Origin: Qipengyuania sp. HL-TH1
Lineage (GTDB): Bacteria; Pseudomonadota; Alphaproteobacteria; Sphingomonadales; Sphingomonadaceae
Assembly (NCBI RefSeq): GCF_036365825.1
Contig: NZ_CP142675.1
Coordinates: 2,612,501-2,676,500 of the forward strand
DNA length: 64,000 bases
Reading direction: 5' to 3'
The position numbers were made by a program, and so were the translations under genes. This document shows, piece by piece, positions 26,735-37,240 of the stretch. A model generated the notes under the pieces. It had not been told where the DNA came from, searched no databases, and saw nothing but the letters and a program-made list of their open reading frames with translations. Position 1 is the stretch's first letter; each line of letters opens with the position of its first letter.

Positions 26735-26773
26735 CAGACAAATGCTATTGCGGCGATTGGCACGGGCGCACGC

Positions 26774-26803
26774 AAAAGCGGCCCGGAATCGCTTCCGGGC
26801 CGC
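26774..26803 (-). terminator. intrinsic terminator of the 85-residue lipoprotein gene
   Basis: GCGGCCCGGAA (26778-26788) pairs with TTCCGGGCCGC (26793-26803) around a TCGC loop, with four T on the minus strand (complement of 26774-26777). The sequence mirrors the terminator of the neighbouring paralogue, indicating that gene and terminator were duplicated together. Confidence 0.82.
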
Positions 26804-26828
26804 CTGGTAATTCTTGCTGAAGAGCGTC

Positions 26829-27086
26829 TTAGTTGACGGCTTCTTCGAGACCTTCGGTCATCGCATCGGTGTCGCCTTCGGCGGCATCTTCGATGTCGTC
26901 GGCTTCGGCTTCGATGGCGTCGGCTTCAGCGTCGGTGATTTCGCCGGCATCTTCCATCGCGTCAGCTTCGTCTTCCATGGCTTCGGCCTGCTCTTCAGCG
27001 GCTTCTTCCTGCGGGCTGTCGCAAGCGGCAACGCCGAGGCTCAGGGCAGCGGCCGAGGCGATGATGGTAAGCTTGTTGAAGTTCAT
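26829..27086 (-). CDS. small highly acidic lipoprotein, tandem paralogue B
   Basis: An 85-residue lipoprotein: signal peptide and lipobox LGVAACD (Cys22), then a chain of Glu/Asp/Ala (EQAEAMEDEADAMEDAGEIT, DAEADAIEAEADDIED). The heptad-like spacing suggests an extended, charged helix. It is paralogous to the product of 26373-26624. GGGGAA lies seven bases before ATG. It follows the GlsB-like gene by 79 bases on the same strand and may share its transcript. Confidence 0.8.
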   Translation of the reverse strand: MNFNKLTIIASAAALSLGVAACDSPQEEAAEEQAEAMEDEADAMEDAGEITDAEADAIEAEADDIEDAAEGDTDAMTEGLEEAVN

Positions 27087-27165
27087 GTGTATTCCCCTTG
27101 GTATTCGAGACGCGAATCCATCCCGCGCCCGTTTGTAATCAATGCTAAGATTATGTGAAGCGCGT

Positions 27166-27420
27166 TCAGCGGTAGGCGCGTTGGCGGAACAGGTTGAACA
27201 GGCCGATCGTCACGACCGAGCCAAGCACCGCCCACAGCAGCGCAACGCCGCTTACCGTGCCCAGGATGGCACCATTGCCCGCGACCATCCCGGTCACCAG
27301 CGAGCCGAGCACACCGACCAGCGCATTGGCGAGGATGGTGCGACCATCCTCGATGCGCAGGATAATCGTCGCCAGCCACCCCAGCAGGGCGCCCACTACG
27401 ATCAGGATCAGTAAGCCCAT
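27166..27420 (-). CDS. GlsB/YeaQ/YmgE-type stress-response membrane protein
   Basis: An 84-residue protein with three hydrophobic helices rich in Gly (MGLLILIVVGALLGWLAT, ILANALVGVLGSLVTGMV, VSGVALLWAVLGSVVTIGLF). This is the transglycosylase-associated/GlsB family, commonly stress-induced. A degenerate GGAAC-N15-GGTTT lies upstream (27478-27454, minus strand), which could be a weak EcfG promoter. The acidic lipoprotein genes follow downstream. Confidence 0.85.
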   Translation of the reverse strand: MGLLILIVVGALLGWLATIILRIEDGRTILANALVGVLGSLVTGMVAGNGAILGTVSGVALLWAVLGSVVTIGLFNLFRQRAYR

Positions 27421-27531
27421 TGGTCTAACCTTTACGTGTCACTCACTGGCAATAAACCCGCCGCGAAACAAAAGTTCCGGCGCGGGATGGAATTATGGCC
27501 GGACTGTGGCGATCACGGTACGCGCCGGGAG

Positions 27532-28347
27532 TTACGCGAATGTCAGCCACGCCAGCGCGGCACTGCCCGCGATGATCCGGTACCAGGCAAACGGCGTGAA
27601 GCCGCTATGGCTGACATAGGCCACGAAGGCGCGGATCACGACCAGCGCGACGATGAAGCTGACCACGAAGCCAAGCGCGATATGGTCCCACCCGACCCGC
27701 GTCGAGCCGGCCATCATCGCATCGTATTTGGTCGCGACTTCGAGCGTGGTCGCACCGACCATGGTCGGCACGGCGAGGAAGAAGGAGAACTCCGCGGCCG
27801 TCTTGCGGTTGATGCCCATGGCGAGCGCGCCCATGATCGTGGCGCCCGAACGGCTGACCCCCGGCACCATCGCCAGGCATTGGGCGAAACCGACGCCGAG
27901 CACCTTGCTCAGCGGCAGTTCGGCGACCCCGCGGCCCTCGTCGCGCGGCTTGGCAGCGCGCTCGATCACGATGATCGCCACACCGCCGACGATCAGCGCC
28001 CACGGCACGATCCCCGGATTGCCCAGCATGGCCTCGAAATTCTCGTACAGCGCGAAGCCGATGACCGCGCTGGGCAGGAACCCCAGCAGGATGTTGCGCG
28101 CGAACATCAACCCTTCGCGTTCGAGCCGCAGCACACCCATGCCGGCCGACCAGAAGGTGCCCCAATATTGATAGACCACCGCGAGGATCGCGCCGAGCTG
28201 GATGACGACATTGAACATCGCCCATTCGTTCGGGTCCGCACCCGACAACTCGGTGGCGAGGATCAAGTGCCCGGTCGAGGAGACGGGAATGAATTCGGTC
28301 AGCCCCTCGACGATGCCGAGGAAGATGGCGGTGAGATAGTCGTTCAT
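27532..28347 (-). CDS. uppP: undecaprenyl-diphosphatase
   Basis: A 271-residue polytopic enzyme that recycles the lipid carrier of peptidoglycan and glycan synthesis. The two conserved motifs are EGLTEFIPVSSTGHLIL near the N-terminus and PGVSRSGATI in the second half, which contain the catalytic Glu, Ser, His and Arg. About eight membrane helices are visible. ATG 28347 is taken in preference to an upstream codon because it gives the family N-terminus (MNDYLTAIFLGIVEG). Confidence 0.95.
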   Translation of the reverse strand: MNDYLTAIFLGIVEGLTEFIPVSSTGHLILATELSGADPNEWAMFNVVIQLGAILAVVYQYWGTFWSAGMGVLRLEREGLMFARNILLGFLPSAVIGFALYENFEAMLGNPGIVPWALIVGGVAIIVIERAAKPRDEGRGVAELPLSKVLGVGFAQCLAMVPGVSRSGATIMGALAMGINRKTAAEFSFFLAVPTMVGATTLEVATKYDAMMAGSTRVGWDHIALGFVVSFIVALVVIRAFVAYVSHSGFTPFAWYRIIAGSAALAWLTFA

Positions 28348-28389
28348 TGCGGCAGTCCCCAAGGGAAAGGCGAGGCGGGAGTCAAGCGG

Positions 28390-30225
<1,836 letters not shown>

Positions 30226-30288
30226 GCAGTTAGGTCGGTGCGGCGCGAAAATCCACACTGCTGCACGCGCGAAGGCACATTTTCGGCT

Positions 30289-30305
30289 ATTGTGCGTTGC
30301 ACAAT
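30289..30305. promoter_or_regulatory. 17-bp palindrome upstream of phaZ, PhaR-like operator candidate
   Basis: ATTGTGC (30289-30295) and GCACAAT (30299-30305) are perfect inverted arms around GTT. The core TGC-N3-GCA agrees with the CTGC-N3-GCAG type of site known for the polyhydroxyalkanoate regulator PhaR. It lies 51 bases before the phaZ start and in the shared region with the ABC exporter. Confidence 0.55.
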
Positions 30306-30356
30306 TACCAACCGGACGGCAGGATGACCGTCTTTACCCGGGCCGGAGACCGCATC

Positions 30357-31622
30357 ATGCGCCGGACCAGCAGGGGATATGTTTTGCTTTATCACGCCTA
30401 TGAACTGCAGCGCAGCTGGCTGAACTCGGCCAGCACCATCGCCTCGATCGGGGTGGAAATGCTCAACAATCCATCGAACCCGCTCAATCACCTCGACCCG
30501 ATGGGCTATCTGAACATCGGTCCGATGGCGGCCAGCGCGCTCGAAGTGTTCGCCCATGCCACCGCCACTTACGGCAAGCCGGGCTGGAACATCGAGGCGG
30601 TCGAGGTCGATGGCACCCCCGATCCGGTGCTGGAGGCGACCGTACTCAATCGCCCCTTCGGCGATCTGAAAGAGTTCTACCGCGCAAACCTGCCCGAGGA
30701 TGCGCCGCGCCTGCTGGTCGTTGCGCCCATGAGCGGCCATTACGCCACGCTGCTGCGCGGCACAGTCGAGCGGATGCTGCAGAATTACCGCGTGTTCGTG
30801 ACCGACTGGGCCGATGCCAAGACCGTGCCGCTGCACGAGGGCGAGTTCGACCTCGACGACTATATGGACTACGTCATCGGCTTCCTCGAGCATATCGGCG
30901 AAGGCGCGCATGTCATGGCGGTCTGCCAGCCGTCGGTGCCGGTTTTCGCCGCCACCGCGATCATGAACCGCGACAACCACCCCTGCACCCCCAGCACGCT
31001 GACGATGATGGGCGGGCCGATCGACACGCGTTGTTCGCCGACCAGCGTCAACGACATGGCGATGGATCGCCCGATCGAATGGTTCCGCCACAATGTCATC
31101 GCCACCGTGCCGATGCAGTATCGCGGCGCGGGCCGGCGGGTCTATCCCGGCTTCATGCAGCTCGCGGGCTTCATGAGCATGAATCTCGGCAATCACATGC
31201 AGAGCCATTACGAGATGTTCAAACACCTCACCGCGGGCGACGAGGCGAGCGCGCAGGCGACCAAGGATTTCTACGACGAATACCGCAGCGTGGCCGATAT
31301 GACCGCCGAATTCTATCTGCAGACGGTGCAGGAGGTCTTCCAGGACCATGCGCTGCCCAACGGCACCTTCCTGCATCGCGGCAAGCGAGTCGATCTGGGC
31401 GACATCACGCGCACCGCGCTGCTCGCGATCGAAGGCGAGCGCGACGATATTTCGGGGCTCGGCCAGACCAAGGCCGCGCTCGACCTAACTCCCAAGCTCG
31501 ATAGCGCGAAGAAGCGCTACTACATGGCCGAGGGCGCGGGGCATTACGGCATCTTCAACGGCAGCAAGTGGCGGGACCGTATCGCGCCGGTGGTCGAGGA
31601 ATTCATCGCCGCGCACGGCTGA
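30357..31622 (+). CDS. phaZ: intracellular polyhydroxyalkanoate depolymerase
   Basis: The 421-residue enzyme mobilises stored polyhydroxybutyrate. The nucleophile is a Cys in VMAVCQPSVPV, as in intracellular PhaZ of the Cupriavidus type, with a late His in GAGHYGIFNG. A conserved region LNHLDPMGYLNIGPMAASALEV follows the N-terminal LLYHAYELQRSW. ATG 30357 is chosen because GGAG at 30345-30348 is eight bases away; ATG 30324 is less likely. The palindrome upstream suggests control by a PhaR-type repressor. Confidence 0.92.
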   Translation: MRRTSRGYVLLYHAYELQRSWLNSASTIASIGVEMLNNPSNPLNHLDPMGYLNIGPMAASALEVFAHATATYGKPGWNIEAVEVDGTPDPVLEATVLNRPFGDLKEFYRANLPEDAPRLLVVAPMSGHYATLLRGTVERMLQNYRVFVTDWADAKTVPLHEGEFDLDDYMDYVIGFLEHIGEGAHVMAVCQPSVPVFAATAIMNRDNHPCTPSTLTMMGGPIDTRCSPTSVNDMAMDRPIEWFRHNVIATVPMQYRGAGRRVYPGFMQLAGFMSMNLGNHMQSHYEMFKHLTAGDEASAQATKDFYDEYRSVADMTAEFYLQTVQEVFQDHALPNGTFLHRGKRVDLGDITRTALLAIEGERDDISGLGQTKAALDLTPKLDSAKKRYYMAEGAGHYGIFNGSKWRDRIAPVVEEFIAAHG

Positions 31623-31724
31623 CCCGATCAGCCGGTCGGCGGGAATTCATAGGCGAGCTAGAGCAGCCCGACCGTCGCCACGTCTTCGACAGTCGAGACC
31701 GCGATATTGATGCCCAAACGCAAA

Positions 31725-31753
31725 CATCCTCCGACCGCCGGGGCCGGAGGATG
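31725..31753 (-). terminator. hairpin terminator candidate after the thiolase gene
   Basis: CATCCTCCG (31725-31733) pairs with CGGAGGATG (31745-31753). On the minus strand it is followed by a T-rich tract (GTTTGCGTTTGGG). It lies between convergent phaZ and the thiolase gene and could serve the latter. Confidence 0.5.
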
Positions 31754-31797
31754 TCCGTTATCCGTTTAGGCAAGCGGGCGGCTTGCCGGTCGTCCGA

Positions 31798-32976
31798 TCA
31801 GAAGATCTCGAACAGGCCGGCTGCGCCCATGCCGCCGCCGACGCACATGGTGATGACGCCGTATTTCGCGCCGCGGCGCTTGCCCTCGATGAGCGTGTGG
31901 CCGACGCAGCGCGCGCCGGTCATGCCGTAGGGATGGCCGATCGAGATCGAGCCGCCGTTGACGTTGAGCAACTCGCCCGGGATGCCGAGCTTGTCGCGGC
32001 AGTAGAGCACCTGCACCGCGAACGCCTCGTTCAGTTCCCACAGCCCGATGTCGTCGACCTTGAGGTCGAAGCGCTCGAGCAGCTTGGGAATCGCGAAGAC
32101 CGGGCCGATGCCCATTTCGTCGGGCTCGGTGCCGGCGACTGCCATGCCGACATAGCGGCCAAGTGGCTCGAGGCCCTTCTGTTCGGCGACCTTGGCTTCC
32201 ATCAGCACGCTGGCCGACGAACCGTCCGACAGCTGCGAGGCGTTGCCCGCAGTGATCGTGGTGCCTTCGCCCATCACCGGCTTGAGGCTCGAAAGGCCTT
32301 CGAGCGTGGTCTGCGGGCGATTGCCCTCGTCCTTGGCGATGGTGATTTCGACGTCCGAAATCTCGCCGGTTTCCTTGTCCTGCACCTTGTGCGTGGTGCT
32401 GACGGGGACGATTTCATCGTCGAACTTGCCGGCTTCCTGCGCGGCGGCGGTACGCTGCTGGCTCTGCAGCGCGTATTCGTCCTGCGCTTCGCGGCTGATG
32501 CCGTAACGCTGCGCGACCGTTTCGGCGGTCTGCAGCATCGGCATGTAAACCGCGCCATGCATGTTCACCAGCTCGGGATCGGGCATCACGCGCATTTCCT
32601 TGGTCTGCACGAGGCTGATCGATTCCTGGCCGCCCGCGGCAACCACGTCCATCCGGTCGGTGATGATTTGCTTGGCCGCGGTGGCGATGCTCATCAGGCC
32701 GCTCGAACACTGGCGGTCGATGGTCATGCCGCTGGTGCCGATCGGGCAACCGGCGCGCAGCGCGACCTGGCGGGCGAGGTTGCCGGCCTGCGTGCCCTGC
32801 TGGAGCGCGCTGCCCCACAGCACGTCGTCGACTTCGCCGGCGTCGATACCGGCGCGCTCGATCGCGGGCTTGAGCGAATAGGCGCCGAGCGTCGGGCCCT
32901 TGGTGTCGTTGAACCCGCCCTTGTAGGCACGGCCGATGGCGGTGCGGGCGGTGGAGACGATGACTGCGTCACGCAT
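31798..32976 (-). CDS. acetyl-CoA C-acetyltransferase (thiolase)
   Basis: A 392-residue thiolase. The nucleophilic Cys is in [12 protein letters not shown], the late His in [17 protein letters not shown] and the second Cys in [10 protein letters not shown]. It may supply acetoacetyl-CoA for polyhydroxybutyrate or degrade ketoacyl-CoAs. It sits next to phaZ and the MaoC hydratase but far from phaB, so the name phaA is not assigned. It lies 55 bases after the MaoC gene on the same strand. Confidence 0.93.
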   Translation of the reverse strand: MRDAVIVSTARTAIGRAYKGGFNDTKGPTLGAYSLKPAIERAGIDAGEVDDVLWGSALQQGTQAGNLARQVALRAGCPIGTSGMTIDRQCSSGLMSIATAAKQIITDRMDVVAAGGQESISLVQTKEMRVMPDPELVNMHGAVYMPMLQTAETVAQRYGISREAQDEYALQSQQRTAAAQEAGKFDDEIVPVSTTHKVQDKETGEISDVEITIAKDEGNRPQTTLEGLSSLKPVMGEGTTITAGNASQLSDGSSASVLMEAKVAEQKGLEPLGRYVGMAVAGTEPDEMGIGPVFAIPKLLERFDLKVDDIGLWELNEAFAVQVLYCRDKLGIPGELLNVNGGSISIGHPYGMTGARCVGHTLIEGKRRGAKYGVITMCVGGGMGAAGLFEIF

Positions 32977-33031
32977 GCGTATTTCCTTGGTTGCTATGGT
33001 GCCTGAATCCTCACCGGGGAGGAGGGGGAAA

Positions 33032-33481
33032 TCAGACGAAAATCTGGGTGATCCATTCGGTGATCAGCGCGGGCTTGTCCTCGCCCTCGATCTCCATGGT
33101 GATCTCGCTGGTCTGCTGCCACTGGCCGGGACGCTTTTCGATCATTTCGACCAGCTTCCAGTGGCCGCGGATGCGCTTGCCGCTGCGTACGGGCGAGATG
33201 AAGCGCGTCTTGTTGCCGCCGTAGTTGACGCCCATTTTCACGCCGTCGAGCCGCGGCATGTCGGACTGCGCGCCGAGATAGGGGATCATCGACAGCGTCA
33301 GGAAGCCATGCGCGATGGTGCCGCCGAACGGCGTCATCTTGGCCTTTTCCTCGTCGATATGGATGAACTGGTGATCGCCGGTGGCATCGGCGAACTGGTT
33401 GATGCGCTCCTGGCTCATTTCGACCCATTCGCTGGTGCCGATTACTTCGCCGACCTTGCCGGCCAGATCCTGCGGGCTCAT
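33032..33481 (-). CDS. MaoC-like (R)-specific enoyl-CoA hydratase
   Basis: A 149-residue single hotdog protein. The catalytic dyad region is [18 protein letters not shown] and the second motif [15 protein letters not shown], as in PhaJ and related hydratases, which add water to enoyl-CoA to give the R-hydroxy form. ATG 33481 has GGAGAGG upstream. Placed upstream of the thiolase gene and near phaZ, it could feed hydroxyacyl-CoA into storage polymer, but it could equally serve fatty-acid turnover. Confidence 0.87.
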   Translation of the reverse strand: MSPQDLAGKVGEVIGTSEWVEMSQERINQFADATGDHQFIHIDEEKAKMTPFGGTIAHGFLTLSMIPYLGAQSDMPRLDGVKMGVNYGGNKTRFISPVRSGKRIRGHWKLVEMIEKRPGQWQQTSEITMEIEGEDKPALITEWITQIFV

Positions 33482-33707
33482 GCGCGCCTCTCCTCTATCC
33501 AAACTGACGGTTTCGCGCGACTCCGGCCGCGCGTGCGGCGCGACTCATGGCGCATGCGCGGGATAGGCGCAACACCGCCGCACGTGCCGCTACGGCATGG
33601 GGAAGCGCCGTGTCCGGTGATGGAGGGCGCCCCGCATATTGAGCCGATTCGCACAGGCGGTATGGTCCCCCATGTGGCGCAACCGCGTCCGCGACGCTGG
33701 AGAAATC

Positions 33708-35708
33708 ATGCTGGCCCGTATGCTCGGCGCTGCCTTCAAACCCCCAATCGGCGTACCGCTGGTCGCCGCCCTTGTTGCCGGCGCGGAGCTGGCGGTCGCC
33801 AATCGCAAATATGGTGTGTTCACCGGCGGGTTCGGGCAGTCGAGTGCGGTCGATACGGGCGGCGAACTGGCCATTTTCATGTTCGGCTTCGCGCTCGCCC
33901 ATATCGCGGTCGCCCTCCTCGCCTGGAAACTCGCCGCACGGCTGGCGCGCGCGTCCGGCGCGCAGTCCGCCGTGCTGCATTTCGCGTTCCTCTATGGCGG
34001 GATCAGCCTGCTGGTACTGACCCTGCGGTACCAGCTCCATTCCTATTTCAGCGATGCGGTCAGCTTCGCCCTCCTCAAGCAGCTGGGCGGCGGAAGCGCG
34101 ACCGATGCGCTGCTGTTCGCCAAAAACGAGATCATGCTCGGCGTGGGCGCGCTGGCCCTGTTTCTTGCGGGATGGTGGCTGGCAGCACGCCTGCTGCGCC
34201 GATGGCTGGGAAAGCAGTCATCGCTTGCCCATGCATGGCCTCGCTGGACCACACTCGGCATTGTCTGGCTGGCCTTTGCCGGTGCCGTGCTGGTGCTGCC
34301 GCGTTTGGGCGGCGACGGACCGCGGGGGCTGGAAAGGATCGCCGCCTGGCAGGGGCTGGCCGACGGGCTGGCACTGGCGAGCGATTTCGACGGCGATGGC
34401 TACGGCCTTGCCGGGCGGACCATCGATCCCGCCCCGTTCGATGCCGGCCGCCATCCGCTCGCGCTCGACATTCCCGGCAACGGGATCGACGAGGATGGCT
34501 ACGGCGGCGATCTTGCGCTGGTCCCGGTTGCCGGGTCCTTGCCCGCCACGCCGATCGGCGGCGCAAAGCCGCATCTCGTCATCGTCGTGTTCGAAAGCAC
34601 CCGCGCGGATGTGCTGGGCAAGCGCATCGACGGAAGAGCCGTTGCCCCCAATCTCGCGCGGGTCGCGGCGCAGGGCGGCGCCCTCGCGCCCGCCTACAGC
34701 CATGTCGGCTTCACCACCGCCTCGCTCAAATCGCTCTTCGCGGGCAGCTTGGTCGTGCCGCCAGGTTCGCCGAGCCTGTTCCGCGAGCTCGATGCTAGCG
34801 GTTACGAGATCGGCGTGTTCTCGGGACAACCGGAGGATTTCGGCGGTATTTCGGCAGCTGTCGGAATGCGTGAGGTTGCCGACCGCTTCGTCGATGCCGA
34901 AACGCTTAAGGACCAGCGCGCCTTCAGCTTCGCCGCGCAGGGCTCGCTGCTGATCGACGAGGACATCGTGCTCGATCGCTTCGACGCCGCGCTCGGCGAT
35001 GCTGCAGCGTGGGAGAAGCCGCAATTCGTCTACCTAAATTTCCAGACGCCGCACTTCCCCTATCACCACGACGCCGTTCCGCACCGCTTCGCCAAGCCGC
35101 CCCTGGAACGCGGCCACATCAACGAGGACAACCGCGCGGCGCTGGAGCGGACCTACTGGAACGCGGTCGCGCATACCGACGCCGCGCTGGGCCGGCTGAT
35201 CGCCAAGCTGGAAGCGATGGGCGTGTGGCAGGACACCGTGCTGATCGTTACCGGCGATCACGGCGAGGCCTTGTTCGAGGACGGCTTCCTCGGCCATGGC
35301 CATGTGATCAACGACCGGCAGAATGCGACGTTTCTCGCCAGCAACCGTCCGCTGGGCGCGGCTCGCGCGCCGCTCGCGCTAAGCGACTACCGCGCGATAA
35401 TCCTGCGGCTTCTGGGCGCGGATGTTCCCGCCGCCGCGCCGCCCGCGCCCTTCCTCCACATCGGGCCGCTCGACGAACCGACCGCGATCGGTCTCGCGCA
35501 TGAAGAGCTCGGCGTGATTTCGCTGCGGCTCGACAGCGGCGAAGCCTGCGTCACGCGCGCACGGCGGTGTGCAGATTACGCCTCGCTCGCCGGGGCCGAA
35601 CGGGCCGCGTTCGATGCGCTGGTGGCGCGCTGGGGCTCCGAACGGTGGGCAGCGCGCCTGCGCGAGGAGCGCGGCTCGGCGGCCGCTTCCTCGCAGCGCT
35701 TGAGATAG
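33708..35708 (+). CDS. membrane sulfatase-family hydrolase/transferase with Ca-type repeats
   Basis: The 666-residue protein has about four N-terminal membrane helices (about 55-77, 90-107, 143-163, 181-200). A short segment with two DxDGDG-like motifs follows (SDFDGDGYG near 226, DEDGYGGD near 261), then a sulfatase/alkaline phosphatase-fold domain from 289. There, VFESTRADVLGK and TGDHGEA bind metal, and HVGFTTASLKSLF offers a Thr rather than formylglycine Cys, like LtaS-type phosphotransferases. A lipid-linked group transferase is therefore possible. ATG 33708 has GGAG upstream. Its 3' end overlaps the ligase gene by 133 bases. Confidence 0.75.
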   Translation: MLARMLGAAFKPPIGVPLVAALVAGAELAVANRKYGVFTGGFGQSSAVDTGGELAIFMFGFALAHIAVALLAWKLAARLARASGAQSAVLHFAFLYGGISLLVLTLRYQLHSYFSDAVSFALLKQLGGGSATDALLFAKNEIMLGVGALALFLAGWWLAARLLRRWLGKQSSLAHAWPRWTTLGIVWLAFAGAVLVLPRLGGDGPRGLERIAAWQGLADGLALASDFDGDGYGLAGRTIDPAPFDAGRHPLALDIPGNGIDEDGYGGDLALVPVAGSLPATPIGGAKPHLVIVVFESTRADVLGKRIDGRAVAPNLARVAAQGGALAPAYSHVGFTTASLKSLFAGSLVVPPGSPSLFRELDASGYEIGVFSGQPEDFGGISAAVGMREVADRFVDAETLKDQRAFSFAAQGSLLIDEDIVLDRFDAALGDAAAWEKPQFVYLNFQTPHFPYHHDAVPHRFAKPPLERGHINEDNRAALERTYWNAVAHTDAALGRLIAKLEAMGVWQDTVLIVTGDHGEALFEDGFLGHGHVINDRQNATFLASNRPLGAARAPLALSDYRAIILRLLGADVPAAAPPAPFLHIGPLDEPTAIGLAHEELGVISLRLDSGEACVTRARRCADYASLAGAERAAFDALVARWGSERWAARLREERGSAAASSQRLR

Positions 35709-36985
35709 GTCCACAGCCCGCATTGCAGGGCGATGATCAGCAGGATCACCGGCTGGTAAGCGATCCCCTGGAACAGTGATCCGACCAGTGCGATGATCTG
35801 CGTCATCTGTAGCGCGCTCGCCAATGGAGATTGCCAGCTCGCCCCCTCGCGCCCGCGCCAGCGCCGCCGCAGCTTTTCCATCTGCCACAGCCCGCTGGCA
35901 TGGAGCCAGACCCACAGGAACAGGCCGATCCACCCCTGTTCGCCCAGCACCTCGAAGATCGAGGAGTGGAAGGCGCGCGCTTCGTCGACCACGTCCTTGT
36001 ATTCGACCGTGGTCGTGCTGCCGTTTTCCTCGACCTGCGGCAGGCGGTATTCGAACTTGTTGCCGCGGTAGGAATCGAACCCGCCGCCGAGCGGGTTCTC
36101 GAGCGCATAATCATAGGTCCATTGCCACACCGCAAGGCGCGTCGATGCCGACTGGTCCTGTTCGTGCCCGGTGATCAGCCCCATGCGTTCGTAATAGCTG
36201 GTCGGCAGGAAGGGCGCAGCCATCAGCACGAGCGCGATGCCGCCGACGATGAAGGTCATCCGGCGCTTCACGTCGCGCAGCAGCAGCAGCGCGAGAACGC
36301 CGATGCACACGAGCCCGGTGCGTGCTTCGGTTCCGACGGGGATCAGCAGGCAGGCAAAGATGAACGCGCCGCCGAACAGCTTGACGCGCCAGTCGGGCGG
36401 GAAGATCCGCCCGTGGTTCATGAACCACCAGATGATCGGGATCAGACCGATCGCGACCGTGGAGAGCGTCGAACTCTCGTAGATGTTCGAATTGTCGTTC
36501 ACGAAGAAATACAGGCTGCCATAGCCCCCGCCGCCAAGCGCGGTCTTGAGACCGGAGGAAATGATGATCGCTCCGGCTGTCAGCGTGACGACCAGCAGCG
36601 CGAGCTCCAGCCGCAATCGCGTGACCAGCGTGAAGGGCAGAAAGATGGCGAATACCAGCGCGCGCCAGACCCATTCCCACTTATAGGCCGCATCCTCGGG
36701 GAAGTCGGCCCACTGCAGCGTGAGGAAGCACCATCCGAGAAAGGCGATCATGATGCCCTGCCGCAGCGTGAAGCGGATCTCGGATTTCGCATCGGCAATC
36801 GCCCAGCCGGCGAAGGCGAGCATGAAGGCGATGAAGGAAATCGGCAGCATCGGCGTCAGCGTCCAGCCGATCTTCTGCGGGGCGAGGATATCGATATAGA
36901 GATAGGCCAGCACCCAGACGAAGGGGCGCCTCAGGCCAAGCGCGAACAACGCCATGACGAACAGGAACAGTGCCGCGTCAAGCAT
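35576..36985 (-). CDS. putative O-glycosylation ligase, exosortase A system-associated
   Basis: A 469-residue polytopic protein with about ten helices and a long central periplasmic loop. The start MLDAALFLFVMALFALGLRR and LAYLYIDILAPQKIGW match the Wzy/WaaL-like ligase family tied to exosortase A loci (TIGR03097 style). GGGFDSYRGNKFEYRLP lies in the conserved ligase loop. It would transfer lipid-linked glycan onto protein or polymer. About 40 C-terminal residues (after TYLKR) are charged and disordered, and lie in the overlap with the sulfatase gene. A small membrane protein gene overlaps its start by eight bases. Confidence 0.85.
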   Translation of the reverse strand: MLDAALFLFVMALFALGLRRPFVWVLAYLYIDILAPQKIGWTLTPMLPISFIAFMLAFAGWAIADAKSEIRFTLRQGIMIAFLGWCFLTLQWADFPEDAAYKWEWVWRALVFAIFLPFTLVTRLRLELALLVVTLTAGAIIISSGLKTALGGGGYGSLYFFVNDNSNIYESSTLSTVAIGLIPIIWWFMNHGRIFPPDWRVKLFGGAFIFACLLIPVGTEARTGLVCIGVLALLLLRDVKRRMTFIVGGIALVLMAAPFLPTSYYERMGLITGHEQDQSASTRLAVWQWTYDYALENPLGGGFDSYRGNKFEYRLPQVEENGSTTTVEYKDVVDEARAFHSSIFEVLGEQGWIGLFLWVWLHASGLWQMEKLRRRWRGREGASWQSPLASALQMTQIIALVGSLFQGIAYQPVILLIIALQCGLWTYLKRCEEAAAEPRSSRRRAAHRSEPQRATSASNAARSAPASEA

Positions 36986-37160
36986 CGCGCGTCTTCCCGC
37001 CTGAGCGCCGTGCTCGCCTCGCCTCGCGCTGGTTCGGCTTCGCCACCTCGGGCTCCGCGCCCGGCGGGTCCTCGCGGTCGAGGTCGTCGCGCATGAACAC
37101 GCGCAGGATCGCAATAAGGATCAGCGCATGTGTCAGGGCGAGGGCGAAATAGTCGATCAC
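36978..37160 (-). CDS. small single-helix membrane protein
   Basis: About 60 residues from GTG 37160: one N-terminal helix (DYFALALTHALILIAILRVF) and then a charged tail (DDLDREDPPGAEPEVAKP, QREARRARRSGG). A weak GGAG lies 11 bases before the GTG. Its end overlaps the ligase start by eight bases, so the two are translationally linked and the small protein may be a subunit. No family recognised. Confidence 0.6.
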   Translation of the reverse strand: MIDYFALALTHALILIAILRVFMRDDLDREDPPGAEPEVAKPNQREARRARRSGGKTRDA

Positions 37161-37240
37161 GAGTGCTTGGTCTCCGCAGCGGTCCCTAATGCCTCGCGGT
37201 TGACGCGCCGTTAAGCGTAATGTGACACAGGCACCCACCG

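Noticed and set aside
36970-37152. Plus-strand open frame of 60 residues across the ligase/small-protein junction
   Set aside because: It is antisense to two better-supported genes, Arg/Ser-rich as expected for a shadow frame in GC-rich DNA, and has no ribosome-binding site.
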